This document shows positions 45,501 through 53,300 of a stretch of 64,000 nucleotides of DNA, piece by piece (positions within the stretch are counted from its first letter, which is position 1; every line of letters begins with the position of its first letter). The translations under genes and the position numbers were made by a program. The stretch is from Berghia stephanieae. Its lineage: Eukaryota > Mollusca > Gastropoda > Nudibranchia > Aeolidiidae. The stretch is taken from the NCBI GenBank assembly GCA_034508935.3, contig CM067447.1, forward strand, positions 65,943,860-66,007,859, in the 5' to 3' direction. Under the pieces are notes generated by a model. That model had not been told where the DNA came from, searched no databases, and saw only the letters and a list, made by a program, of their open reading frames with translations.

Positions 45501-46807
45501 TTTGAAGTTTTGCACTGTGGGAATGATTGAAATTTTCCTTTCAGAGTCTCCAGTTTCTTCATCCGGGTAAAGAGAAAAACGAACTTCAGGAGTGTAAGGC
45601 TGATATCTGTCGTATCGACGCGTCCCAGATGGCAACACATAATCAAATCGTTTGTACTGTTTGGGAAGATTGAACGGGCCGACAAAACTCAGACTTTCTC
45701 CTTCTGTGCTCTTTATCATTCTCGGTTCAAGATCTTCAACGACAATGTACCAGTTTGGCAAAATGTCTGACTTGGATGCCGCATAGCGCTGTGCATTGAA
45801 TTTAATTTTCAACGAGTCACCTTGCTTCAGAGGCTTAAATGTAGAGAGAGGAGTGAGATTGAAAATACAGCCATTGAGGTGAGAGAAGCTGACAGATGCA
45901 TATTCCAAGTTGACGCTGTCTTGTGCTGGGAGGTACAGTGGCTCCACCATCCTCAGGTGGGAGAAAGAGATGGACCATTGCTTTCCATCAGAAGAGTAGC
46001 CCAAGATCACATGACTGTTGTTAGTGAGAGTAATAGAGGCACTGTATAATGCATGGCCACCACTCAAGTTGTCTTCAACCTTTGGGTAGAAAAGCATGGA
46101 TGTATCAAACTACCAGTAGGAGATAAATTGAACATTCTAAGAATGGAAAAATTAAACATGAAACAACAACTACAAAAAAGAAATCAAGAAATTTCATTAA
46201 GAGAATAATAATGGGACAGCATGGCTTAGTACGGTCTTTGTCTCTTACCTAAAAGATACCGAGTTCTAATACCCACTGTGCTTTGTGGCCTTGACCAAGT
46301 CACCATGCCCTAGTTCAGTTTGCAGGGCTGCACTGCATCTGGTGCCTGGGAATAGACCCTAAAGACAAATTTCCCCTATGGGGTGAATAAAGGGATTTTT
46401 TATATTTATTTTTATTTAATTATTTATAACTTCACCCCACATTGTCATTAAGAAAAGGAAAATCCACTTGCCTTTAGATGAAATTTAAACCAACATCAAA
46501 CTAACATATCGATGATGTCCTCTCTAACTGTGTTACTGGTTTTGACAAAAGTTTACAGGAGACACAAAACACATCATTGCACACATTCTTGATTCAAAAC
46601 CAATTCGATCATGTGTTGTTATTATTTGTTATTTATGAGATGAATGGTTGGGTGAGTTGAATGAATTAATGAGTGGATGTACAGATAGGTAATCTGTTAT
46701 CTTACCTGGTATTTTATGTCAAGATTCAAGGCAATGTCATCCAAATCTTCCTGGCTTGAGATGAAGTTTGTTAACGCCCCCTTGTCACTGTTTGATTTGT
46801 CCACCAT
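26753..46807 (-). CDS. Bacterial-type chitobiase, GH20 beta-N-acetylhexosaminidase
   Basis: Predicted to release GlcNAc from chitobiose and short chitin oligomers. Coding exons in transcript order: 46807-46706, 46079-45404, 44787-44624, 40195-39902, 39528-39292, 37486-37352, 36428-36183, 35599-35468, 34147-33904, 31781-31532, 30017-29874, 26831-26753. They total 2703 nt, 900 aa plus stop, phase-consistent; Serratia chitobiase is about 885 aa. Order: N-terminal carbohydrate-binding-like domain (about 1-260), GH20b (about 260-315), GH20 barrel with FHFHLTDDEGWR, PEIDMPGHSHA and HLGGDE (catalytic D559-E560), and a C-terminal beta domain ending SRVTVVPVRSY. No signal peptide follows the chosen ATG. 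The first exon is open for a few codons upstream, so an unseen 5' exon could add one; a possible 5' UTR donor is near 48232. Introns hold most of the window's transposons. Confidence 0.93.
26871..27060. repeat. Imperfect (ATA/ATC)n microsatellite
   Basis: ATA- and ATC-type trinucleotides with A-rich interruptions in the last chitobiase intron, about 40 bp upstream of the final exon on the minus strand. Confidence 0.85.
27147..27446 (+). mobile_element. tRNA-derived SINE (family B), copy 3, target of a LINE
   Basis: Full SINE (box B GGGTTCGAGCC, tail GCGCTATATAAAA) whose 3' end is interrupted by a LINE. The target duplication AAAACCTCAA is at 27437-27446 and 29153-29162. Antisense to the chitobiase. 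Confidence 0.92.
27447..29152 (+). mobile_element. 5'-truncated non-LTR retrotransposon (LINE) with reverse transcriptase
   Basis: A 1.7-kb insert with a 10-bp target duplication and a (GAA)n end. It encodes most of the reverse transcriptase: GPDNIP, TQFGFVPDKGTRNAIF, CFIDYSKAFDKVRH, RRGVRQGC-like KRGVRQGCVLSPDLFN, the YADD catalytic box (RYADDTALIS) and FKYLGYIMTSDG. A C-terminal region follows with KRQMQFLGHL and KGRPRKTYL. The frame is open to a TAA at 28863-28865 and then continues in the same frame to the natural stop at 29139-29141, so one nonsense codon is the only visible lesion. The endonuclease domain is absent through 5' truncation. Clade is uncertain by eye (RTE/Nimb-like features). 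Confidence 0.93.
29163..29529. other. No gene seen
   Basis: Short A-rich continuation after the LINE, then unique sequence with TCATTAACACCTGAGT and a SINE-like fragment near 29300-29420. Nothing codes. Confidence 0.4.
29530..29831 (+). mobile_element. tRNA-derived SINE (family B), copy 4
   Basis: GGCTATGTGGTCGTGTGGTATGAC head, GGGTTCGAGTCC box B and GTAAAGCACTTTGAGCACG tail. Ends about 40 bp from chitobiase exon 29874-30017, on the donor side of that exon. Confidence 0.9.
30255..30460 (+). mobile_element. tRNA-derived SINE (family C), copy 1
   Basis: Head CAGTGGCATAGCACAAAGG and box B-like AAGTTCGACTCCC, then a body with CAAATCATCTCACCCTAG and tail AGTAAAGGGAAATTTCC. The same order appears at 46215-46400 and, reversed, at 34566-34765. 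Confidence 0.7.
30508..30787 (-). mobile_element. tRNA-derived SINE (family B), copy 5, box A deleted
   Basis: Reverse-oriented copy from the GCGCTATATAAA-type tail at 30508 to the head. About 15 bp covering the box A core are missing between GTGTCAT and AGCCGCAG, so this copy could not use its own pol III promoter. Confidence 0.85.
30836..31075 (+). mobile_element. tRNA-like SINE (family D), copy 1
   Basis: GGGCTCAGTTGATAGAGCTC is a tRNA box A-type head (GCTCAGNTGGTAGAGC consensus), followed by GATTGGGTCCGGTTGGGA and GACTGGGTAGCTGGGTCAG. A related head occurs at 36892 and 61174. Confidence 0.55.
31456..31530. repeat. Short interspersed repeat shared with 9959
   Basis: GAGAACTATTCA...ATATGGCTGG...TTGACGTCAAT parallels the segment in PHYH intron 1. 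It ends at the donor side of chitobiase exon 31532-31781, almost touching the splice site. Confidence 0.45.
31866..32260. repeat. Trinucleotide and 18-bp tandem repeats
   Basis: Imperfect ATT/ATC tracts (31918-31970, 32045-32073) and, at 32168-32255, an 18-bp TTGTATTATTATTATCAT unit repeated about four times. Intronic. Confidence 0.9.
32451..33832 (+). mobile_element. Intact mariner transposon
   Basis: A 1382-bp element with ~33-bp inverted ends (CGAGGGCTCTTTCAGAAATA at left; the right end differs at about three sites), flanked by TA within TATATA. It sits in a chitobiase intron, antisense to the gene and about 70 bp past the donor of exon 33904-34147. Both ends and the transposase frame are whole. 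Confidence 0.95.
32613..33734 (+). CDS. Mariner transposase, full length
   Basis: A 373-aa uninterrupted transposase that would cut and paste the element around it at TA sites. Residues about 1-110 hold two helix-turn-helix regions (WSKEEIRAVIRFLNAKSLNP, then RRLKLHEIASSLEISETSAH), with WVPKQLTDNHK at about 127-140. The DDE/D core shows VTGDETWLHH (first Asp), VILQHDNATPHKA (second Asp) and HSPDLAPSDYHLFGPLK (third Asp). I count 34 residues between the second and third, the DD34D signature of true mariners. The length matches the family (about 345-375 aa). The start ATG is 162 bp inside the left end, as usual. It differs widely from the dead copy at 6.3-7.7 kb, so the two are separate lineages. 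Confidence 0.95.
   Translation: MAAHLETWSKEEIRAVIRFLNAKSLNPTEIHKELQSVYGEHVISRTQVYHWCNLFEASHSDLTDREWRGRSITATSEDNVKRVDELIRQDRRLKLHEIASSLEISETSAHRIVFDELGYRKVSARWVPKQLTDNHKEQRLDICRELLRRSKNSRRVHGHTANTGGDFLGYDVTFLDSIVTGDETWLHHCTPETKQDSMTWKHPSSPVAKKFKVMRSAKKIMGTVFWDSRGVILFETLQPGETFNAARYCQTLDKLREAIRRKRPGQLTKGVILQHDNATPHKARVTEGWLEKYGWEILPHPPHSPDLAPSDYHLFGPLKRELARKRFDVDEELVDHVRKWLQNLDGNFFREGIYSMVRCWQKCVDRLGCYVEK
34160..34400. repeat. (TTC/TCC)n-(ATT)n microsatellite beside a splice acceptor
   Basis: TTC/TCC triplets then about 50 ATT-type triplets. On the minus strand this places a purine-rich GGAGGAGAAG-type stretch directly upstream of the acceptor of chitobiase exon 34147-33904. Confidence 0.95.
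34429..34838. mobile_element. Foldback MITE (family G), interrupted by a SINE
   Basis: Left arm GGCCAGAAAACTCATC... (from about 34439) and right arm ending GGGTTTTCTGGCC (about 34838) are inverted. A family C SINE and an (AAAT)n tract lie between them. Other copies: 44850-44960, 52138-52206, 63708-63821. Confidence 0.55.
34566..34765 (-). mobile_element. tRNA-derived SINE (family C), copy 3
   Basis: Reverse-oriented match to the elements at 30255 and 46215, with AAATTGGCCTCTAGGGTCTA and TAAGGCCGTACAGCCCAG. Its A-rich tail is the (AAATA)n just to the left. Confidence 0.65.
34866..35371 (-). mobile_element. Family A retroelement, copy 10, with target duplication
   Basis: Full-length copy. The flanks ATATGGGATTAA (left, beyond the T-rich tail) and ATATAGGATTAA (right, after CCCACCCAG) form a 12-bp target-site duplication with one difference, which supports retroposition. 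Confidence 0.88.
36422..36870 (-). repeat. 46-bp minisatellite containing a chitobiase splice acceptor
   Basis: Ten head-to-tail 46-bp units starting at 36422, 36468, 36514 and so on to 36836. On the minus strand each reads TGACTAAAACAG|GTAATAGA. The unit next to the exon supplies the true acceptor and the first 8 nt of exon 36428-36183, the catalytic HLGGDE exon. Each unit thus repeats a branch-like TGACTAA, an AG acceptor and an immediately following GTAATA that could also act as a donor. Confidence 0.97.
36892..36995 (+). mobile_element. tRNA-like SINE (family D), copy 2
   Basis: CGATAGCTCAGCTGGTAGAGC with GATCGAGATCGATCCC is a clear tRNA-type A box and B box-like pair, followed by GATTGGGTAGCTAGGT. 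It abuts a family B SINE at 37009. Confidence 0.65.
37009..37301 (+). mobile_element. tRNA-derived SINE (family B), copy 6
   Basis: GTGCGGCTATGTGGTCTAGTGG head, box B GGGTTCGAGCC, and a tail decayed to GCCCAATATAAAAGCTC. It ends about 50 bp from chitobiase exon 37352-37486. Confidence 0.9.
37567..38089 (-). mobile_element. Family A retroelement, copy 11 (reference copy)
   Basis: Interspersed ~0.5-kb element read on the minus strand. It has a constant 5' end CTGGGTGGGG, a pyrimidine-rich 5' region, a hairpin (GAGATGAT...ATCATCTC), a second hairpin near the 3' end (GGCGCT...AGCGCC), then CGTAAAACCCTTAAAAACAAAA as an A-rich tail. Constant ends plus a tail suggest a non-autonomous retroelement. 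No pol III A/B boxes were seen. Short open frames recur between copies (for example a 73-aa frame starting [12 protein letters not shown]) but carry no domain. Possible ACATAAA target duplication. Confidence 0.88.
38431..38712 (-). mobile_element. tRNA-derived SINE (family B), copy 7
   Basis: Reverse copy from ATTTATATAGCGCAATATC to ACCACAAGACCACATAT. The box B region is altered (ACTCAAACCCTGG). Confidence 0.85.
38713..39291. other. Intronic, nothing recognised
   Basis: Chitobiase intron sequence without repeats matched to the other families and without extra exons. Confidence 0.5.
39598..39835. repeat. Inverted pair of repeat E copies
   Basis: A reverse copy (AAAATACCAAACAGG...AAACCCTTCTTCAACC, about 39615-39665) faces a forward copy (GGCTGAAGAAGGGTTTTTAACC...GGTATTTTGTT, about 39748-39800), with ~80 bp between. 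An RNA spanning both could fold into a long hairpin, about 70 bp from exon 39528-39292 on the intron side. Confidence 0.7.
41413..41920 (-). mobile_element. Family A retroelement, copy 12
   Basis: Full element with tail TTTGTTTGTTTGTTTTTAAG and end CCCACCCAG. A GTGTGT phrase flanks both sides. Inserted within the duplicated GAT/GGT region. Confidence 0.88.
41930..42575. repeat. Cluster of (GT)n and (GA)n microsatellites
   Basis: GT then GA repeats at 41933-42021, GT at 42208-42236 and imperfect GA at 42408-42570. A ~110-bp phrase (GTGAAAACTTATCGAGGCTA... CACTTTACTGAT) recurs around 42260 and 42355, and weakly at 42055 and 42610, giving a loose larger repeat. Confidence 0.9.
42680..43073 (-). 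mobile_element. Family A retroelement, copy 13 (old)
   Basis: Diverged copy. The hairpin arms are still paired (GAGATGATAT...ATATCATCTC), with arms even longer than in young copies. Confidence 0.75.
44850..44960. mobile_element. Foldback MITE (family G), copy 2
   Basis: GGCAAAAACTCTC...CCAGGTTTGAGAGTTTTTGACAAG, GATGAGGGTCATTTTAATC and a TGAATTTTCT end match the family at 34429. Lies just upstream of chitobiase exon 44787-44624 on the acceptor side. Confidence 0.5.
46215..46400 (+). mobile_element. tRNA-derived SINE (family C), copy 2
   Basis: Head GCATGGCTTAGTACGGT, box B-like GAGTTCTAATACCC, body CAAGTCACCATGCCCTAG and tail AATTTCCCCTATGGGGTGAA. Confidence 0.7.
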
Positions 46808-46831
46808 CTTATAATCTCTACCACAACCCTT

Positions 46832-49170
46832 CAATAGACAAATAGGAAATTAATAGATTCGGCAAATACTCTGAGCTTACTTATAGGTATTAGACAGCGG
46901 TGGGGCTTTTTTAAATTACTTTATTACTAACAATTACACAAATTACCACTAGTATAGCTCCAGATCATTTGATATTATTTTCCTATGACTATGTAGGCAT
47001 TTATGTAAAATCGAAAAATAAATTCTTTAGAATAACACCATCTATGATCGCAAGTCAAATCATATTTTTATATGTATTATGAGTCACTGAACATTATTTT
47101 TTGGCGCAATTTTCTGAAGGACTTCCGTAGTTTCACAGTGCCCCCTCCCCCTTTTTTTTAGTCAGGAAGTAATATTGGCGTCAGTCAGAGTCATAAATGA
47201 CAACCAAATCAGCTAATTGTTATTGAAATTAGAAAAACCAAACCACATTATAAAAATGAAACATCTTAAATAGTAATATTTATTGGGCATTGCAACTAAG
47301 TTAAATTCCATAATCGCAAAAAGATTAAGTAATATAATGATAGTGCTGTGAAACTATGGAAGTCCTGCCCAATTTTCTATATTTTTGATTTGAGTACAAT
47401 TGTTCTTTGTCCAGACCATTTTGCTACTTTTGGCGGAACAATCAATCTCCTTCCAACATAAAATGTGTCTTTATAAACTGTTCAATAAATTCAATATTTT
47501 GAGTCAATTTAAAGAGACAAAGAAGTACATAGGGAAAGGGGTCAGAAAAGAATGTGAGGTGAATAAGAAGGGTAAGGGAAGAACCCCTCCCCCTGAAAGT
47601 AGTGCAAACAATAAAAACGGCGGATCTCCAATTTAAATAAACTGACCAAAAAATGTCCAAATGGGGGCGTTCCCCCTAACTGTAAAGAACTAAAAAAAAA
47701 ACAAAAAAACTTCCCCTGCAAATAGCCAAACAAAGTGGCGGATCTCCAATGTAATGAAAACAAATTGGGAAGAACTTCCATATTAATATTAATTGACATA
47801 ATATCTAGAGTCTATCTAGTAATAGTATAGGACCAAAATATATCAACGAGCGTTTCTCCCCAACTGTAAAGAACTGAACAGTGAACCATGATTTGCATCA
47901 GTTTCCAACATCATTCTTATGCTCAACATTTTAAAAATCATTGTTACCTAAACACTGTTTTAGCGCTTATGTTAATGTTGGTGTTGTGCTAAAAATTTAC
48001 TGAAAAACCTGGCCAAAATATTCTTCCCGCTGTCTAAGTCTACTTACTAAAACTATCGCGGTCTCCGACGTAAGTTTGGAAATAAAGACAGCCTAGACGC
48101 AGACACGGGGATGAGTCGGGATAAGTAATTTAAACCCCAATTGCACTTAGACTTGATTATCTAAGAATTAAGAAGAAGTCTAAGTCTAAGCGACAACCAA
48201 AAGTCAAACAAAACAAAAAGTTAGTACTTACAGTCACAGTGACAACGGTTTATAATTTATAAAGTAAAGTGGGTTGGCTGACTGTTTGTGCTATAGTGTC
48301 CCACGGCTGTGAGCATCTATATGCTTATCACTTTTCGAATGGAATGAATGATCAGATTGATTGAAGTGAAGAATGAAGAAACGACAGATGAGTAGAGTGA
48401 GAAGTGAGGAGTGTGTAGTGTGTGTGTGTGTAGTTGCAGGATTGCCAAATTAAATCTGCAAAAAAAATGCCAAACAATGTTCGGGCATCAATTTTTATAC
48501 TAAAATGCACATAACGGTGGAATTAAATCTTTATTATCTTGATCCGCTGCCACAGTTTTGTATCTTTATTAGAAAAGGAAAGATTGTCCTCGTCTTGCCA
48601 ATCAAAGGGTGACAATTTGCATATAATTTGGTGTTCGGATAATATATCTATCAGACAAATCGATTAAGGGTAAAACGTTTTATGTGTTAGTACGTTTCAT
48701 AGCTGGCAGGCAGATGATGCTAGTAATTACGTAATCGCATTACATCGATAGAGCATAAAAAATTAAGTGATTCTATACCAAATGGTATCAAAAATGCATT
48801 CTGTTGATTTTTTAAAATGTTTTTTTTTTTTAAATCTTTAAAACGCCAAATTGGCAATCCGGGTGTGTAAATCTTGGTGTGGCTATTTAGGGTGACCGGT
48901 TATATGACAACAATTTTCCTTCTTATCCCATAACTGAATGGTTCCCTTTGTCGGCTTTAATGTATTAAGCAATATATGATATTTTTTATTGTTAATGCCA
49001 ATCAAAACACAAAAAATTTGATAAACAATTGCGCACTATTGTTGGATATTAAATATCCGTCTTTGTAGAGAGCTGCAGTTTTTCCCATTTTTTTTTCTCG
49101 ACTTTGAAGTTTTGAACGTACTTTTCGAATATATTTTCGTTTCCTGTGTAAACAATAACAACCACAAGAC
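46832..49170. other. Divergent upstream region of chitobiase and DALRD3
   Basis: No further coding exon is seen. An inverted pair (GGACTTCCGTAGTTTCACAG at 47119-47138 and its complement at 47346-47365) marks a small MITE-like element. Degenerate GGCGGATCTCCAAT repeats lie at 47560-47760. A GTAAGT on the minus strand near 48232 could be the donor of a chitobiase 5' UTR exon, so that promoter would be near 48.3 kb and that of DALRD3 below 49171. No TATA box or CpG-rich core was identified. Confidence 0.5.
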
Positions 49171-50272
49171 ATGATGGATTGGGATCTGTCGTTTCTAGAC
49201 AGTGTATTTCGATCTTTGAGAGTTGTTGTCAACACAAGTTTGGTTAAATGTTTAGAAAGTAGTAATTCACAGTTCGAAAAACTTCCTCTGAAACAAAAAT
49301 TAAAAGATTTGAAAAGTGGAGACGTAGTTCTTCCTCGCTTTATAAAGACCGAGGAAGACCAGGCACGAAAGGTAAGTTTTTAGGCTGCCTCTATTCTCAC
49401 CCCCGGGATGAGAATAGAAAAGCGATCGAGCTCTCACCCCCGGGATGAGAATAGAGGTAGTTGCCCCTTCTCGCTATTCTCACCCCTGTAACCAACAGGT
49501 AGGGAGGGTAGCCTAGCCTAGCCGCCGTCCCTTCTCGCTATTCTCACCCCTCCAACAGGCAGGGAGGGTAGCCTAGCCTTAGCCTAGCCGCCGTCCCTTC
49601 TCGCTATTCTCATCCCCCCTTCCTCATTACTCTCACCTGATCATCATCATCTCTCTCGTGACTACTTTTAGTGGTACTGGAGGTAAGGAGGGTGAACATG
49701 CAGCCCCGCCCCTTCTCGCTATTCTCATCCCTGTGTCGGGTCAGCTTAGCACCCCCCTCCCCCCCCCCCCCATCCTCTCGCTATTCTCATCCCTGTTAAC
49801 CAACAGGTAGGGAGGGTAGCCTAGCCTAGCCGCCGTCCCTTCTCGCTATTCTCATCCCTGTGTAGGGTCAGCTTAGCACACCCCCCCCCCCCCCCCCATC
49901 CTCTCGCTATTCTCATCCCTGTTAACCAACAGGTAGGGAGGGTAGCCTAGCCTAGCCGCCGTCCCTTCTCGCTATTCTCATCCCTGTGTAGGGTCAGCTT
50001 AGCACACACCCCCCCCCTTCCTCACTACTCTCATCTGATCATCATCATCTCTCTCGTTACTACTTTTAGTGGTACTGGACGTAAGGAGGGTGAACATGCA
50101 GCCCCGCCCCTTCTCGCTATTCTCATCCCCCCGCCTTCCTCACTACTCTCACCTGATCATCAAATCTCTCGTGGTACTGGACGAAAGGAGGGTGAACATA
50201 TATGTCGTGCATTTAAAATGTAGACTGGCTGGCTTGAGATATGGGAATCATTGTTGGAAATCTGTCGATGGG

Positions 50273-50360
<88 letters not shown>

Positions 50361-53300
50361 TTTATGGGCATATTATTATTTTGTGTTGACTTAGCTGTCT
50401 CAATTTCTCCCTACGTTAGGTTAACTTGTTTATATTTTCTCGCTCTCTCCCTCCCCCTACCCCAAACTTTATTTCTCTACATCTTTTATATTGTTTGTAT
50501 TTCCTTTCTCTCGTCCACTCAAAATTTCATATCTCTCTCGCCCTCTCCCCATCCCCCCTCTTTCTCTATTTTAATTTGTTGGTATTTTCTTCTTCTCTTT
50601 CTTCTCCACTTTCTATTTCGTCTCTTCCCCCCCCCCCCCCTTCTCTTTTTTTTTCTCTCCCCTGTCTCAATTTATATCTGGCTGTTGGTTAGGTAATAGT
50701 AATATGAGATGAGAATAGCGAGAAGGGGTGGCGGCTAGGCTAGGCTACCTACCCTCCCTACATGTTGGTTAACAGGGGTGAGAATAGCGAGAAGTGGCGA
50801 GGACCTCTACTCTCATCCCAGGGGTGAGAGCTCGATCGATTTTTTATTCTCATCCCGGGGGTGAGAATAGTCACTCCGAAGTTTTTAATTTTAATAAGAC
50901 AGTAATAAGATTAAGATAAGGTTTTGAGTTTGATATTTTTTTCAAAAGTAAAAATTAATAATTAATTTATTGCATAGGCAGATATGCCTTTAAACACCAT
51001 TTAATATGATACCTTACTTTCTGATCTATGATAAACGGTTCCAAAGTTTTCTATCTACTCACAATTTAGTATTCCACTCACTCACTGACTCGCTGTTTTG
51101 AAAAAAATTACGTTTTAAAAAGACGTCATTTTTTTTCAAATTATAATTTTGGCCTTTATTTCTCCGAACGCTCAGGAAAATAAACTTGAACTCTATTTCT
51201 CCGAATGGTCGGCTAGACTCCAGTAGCTGATGGGTTATGGACGCGATGTCGATGCAAAAGTAAATGAAAATGCTCAACTTGAGTGGGCAGGGAATTCTCA
51301 CGAATCATCAAGCTAGTGTTTTTTAGATGGATTTTATCAAATAGTTGTACTATAGCGAATATTTCATAGCGTGTTCACTTTTGTTCTTCGTGCTGCACTA
51401 TCAAAAAGAGAACAGAAGTAAACCTAAATAACAAAGCCAAAGTCTCAAGACAGGAACAGAGGTTGAAAGACAGGATCGCACAAATTCAAGGATAGAAGTC
51501 TAACTGAAAGTTTGGAATAAAAGACAGAGCACCCAAGCACTGGCAAAAGAAAACCCACCAAAAAATGAACTCACATCCATCATTCACACAGACACTCTCA
51601 CAATAAATAACCAAAAAAAAATCCTGAGAATGGAAACCGTTTGGAGAAATAGACATCAAGTTTATTTTCCCGACCATTTGGAGAAATAGTCACTTCGTAT
51701 AATTTTTTACATAATGTGTCTACATTGATTTCAATCACACCAAAAGAAAGTTTGATCTCTGCTTTTGAAAAAGATGCCAGAACTGTTCGGATACTGTGAA
51801 TAATAAAGCAACAGTGATTATGTGAAATTGTGTTATTCAAATTTTAACCCAAACTAGCGCTTCACTTTTCCAATAGCTAATCAGACTATCTAAAGGTGTT
51901 TTCACTTTCTTGATTCTTAGTAGTAAACGTCCAGCAGTGAATTGTTTTTATTATTATTACGACACATTTTATTCAAGAATTAATTACAGTTACAGAGCAG
52001 TTGCAGTATCCAATAAATACTACTATTTAAGACTTTTTATTGTATTATAAATTTTATGAGGTGTAATAATCTTAAAGTTCAAATTAAATTAGCTGAGTCT
52101 GTTATCAATTATTATTCCATGGCTCTGACTCTATGTTTAAGAATTTTTACCAAGATGAGAGTCAATTAAATTGATCGATATTTGAATGAAGGCCAAGATT
52201 TCTGGTCAAATTCTTTAATATGTGTCTTTCCAGAGTACAGCAGTTCACAGGTCGACAATTTCTGTAAGATATCAAAGTTTAGAACAATACTCATTTTTCC
52301 TCAGGTTTTACAATGTGTCCAAGAAGAACTACATGGTGAAACTCTTCCCATCAAAACCATAAGTCAAGACAAATACAATTTTGTAACGTTGCATTTGGAC
52401 AGACCAAGTGTCATTCTGAATGTCCTCAAAGAGGTGGGTACTAAGTACTATTATAGGCATTACAAAATGCCTTTTTCTAAAATTCAAAACAGAAACCATA
52501 AGGCCAAATAGCTGTGTACAAAAAGGAATATAACAACACGGAATTTGGGTTCAAAATCCTCCTTCAACCTATAGCAAAAATATCAACTGAATATTTCAGG
52601 TAAAAAAACCCTTATTCTACCATAACAATTGTTGCTGATATTTTTATTATCATACATTACGTTTTACAATGCACAGATTCTAGCATCGTAGAATTCACGA
52701 GACCAAACAGCAGAATTCTATCATGGTGGCTAAAAGATAAAAAATTGAGCTTTTATATAGCACAATATCCACTAAACGTACTCAAAGCACTTTACAATGG
52801 GTCTCTGATCAACACTTAACATTTAGGACAGGACATGACGCCCGACAGACGTAATTACAATTTTTTTTTGCTGAAAGTAAAAACGCTCATTGTAAACCTG
52901 AGTACGGTGAGAGAATATGAGTAAAGAACCTTTTCCAAGGACTCAACTATGCACCGAGGGAGGCTCGAACCCAGGACCTTCTGATCTAAAAACAAGTGTC
53001 ATACCACAAGACCACATAGCCGCCACATCACAGATTCTATAGTCAGGGACAACTGAAGCAGAACAAGTGGTTCGGTGCCTTGTCACAAAAGTCAAGCAAT
53101 ATCAAGTGTGATCAGTTCCAGATGAGTGATGTTGTGCTCTTGGGTAAAACATATGACACATCTCTCCCCAGTCAACTCAGATGTGAATGAGTACCTTGAA
53201 ACAGACAATAACACAGATATTGCAAGGGTGTTAGTACAAAAGAATGCCTTTCAGCTGACTGATTCTGAATGAAATGGAACTAAGTTCCATCTATCGGATA

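Noticed and set aside
46886-48043. Large transposon bounded by TTAGACAGCGG and its complement
   Set aside because: Only about 11 bp match at the ends, with no target duplication and no transposase between; may be chance.
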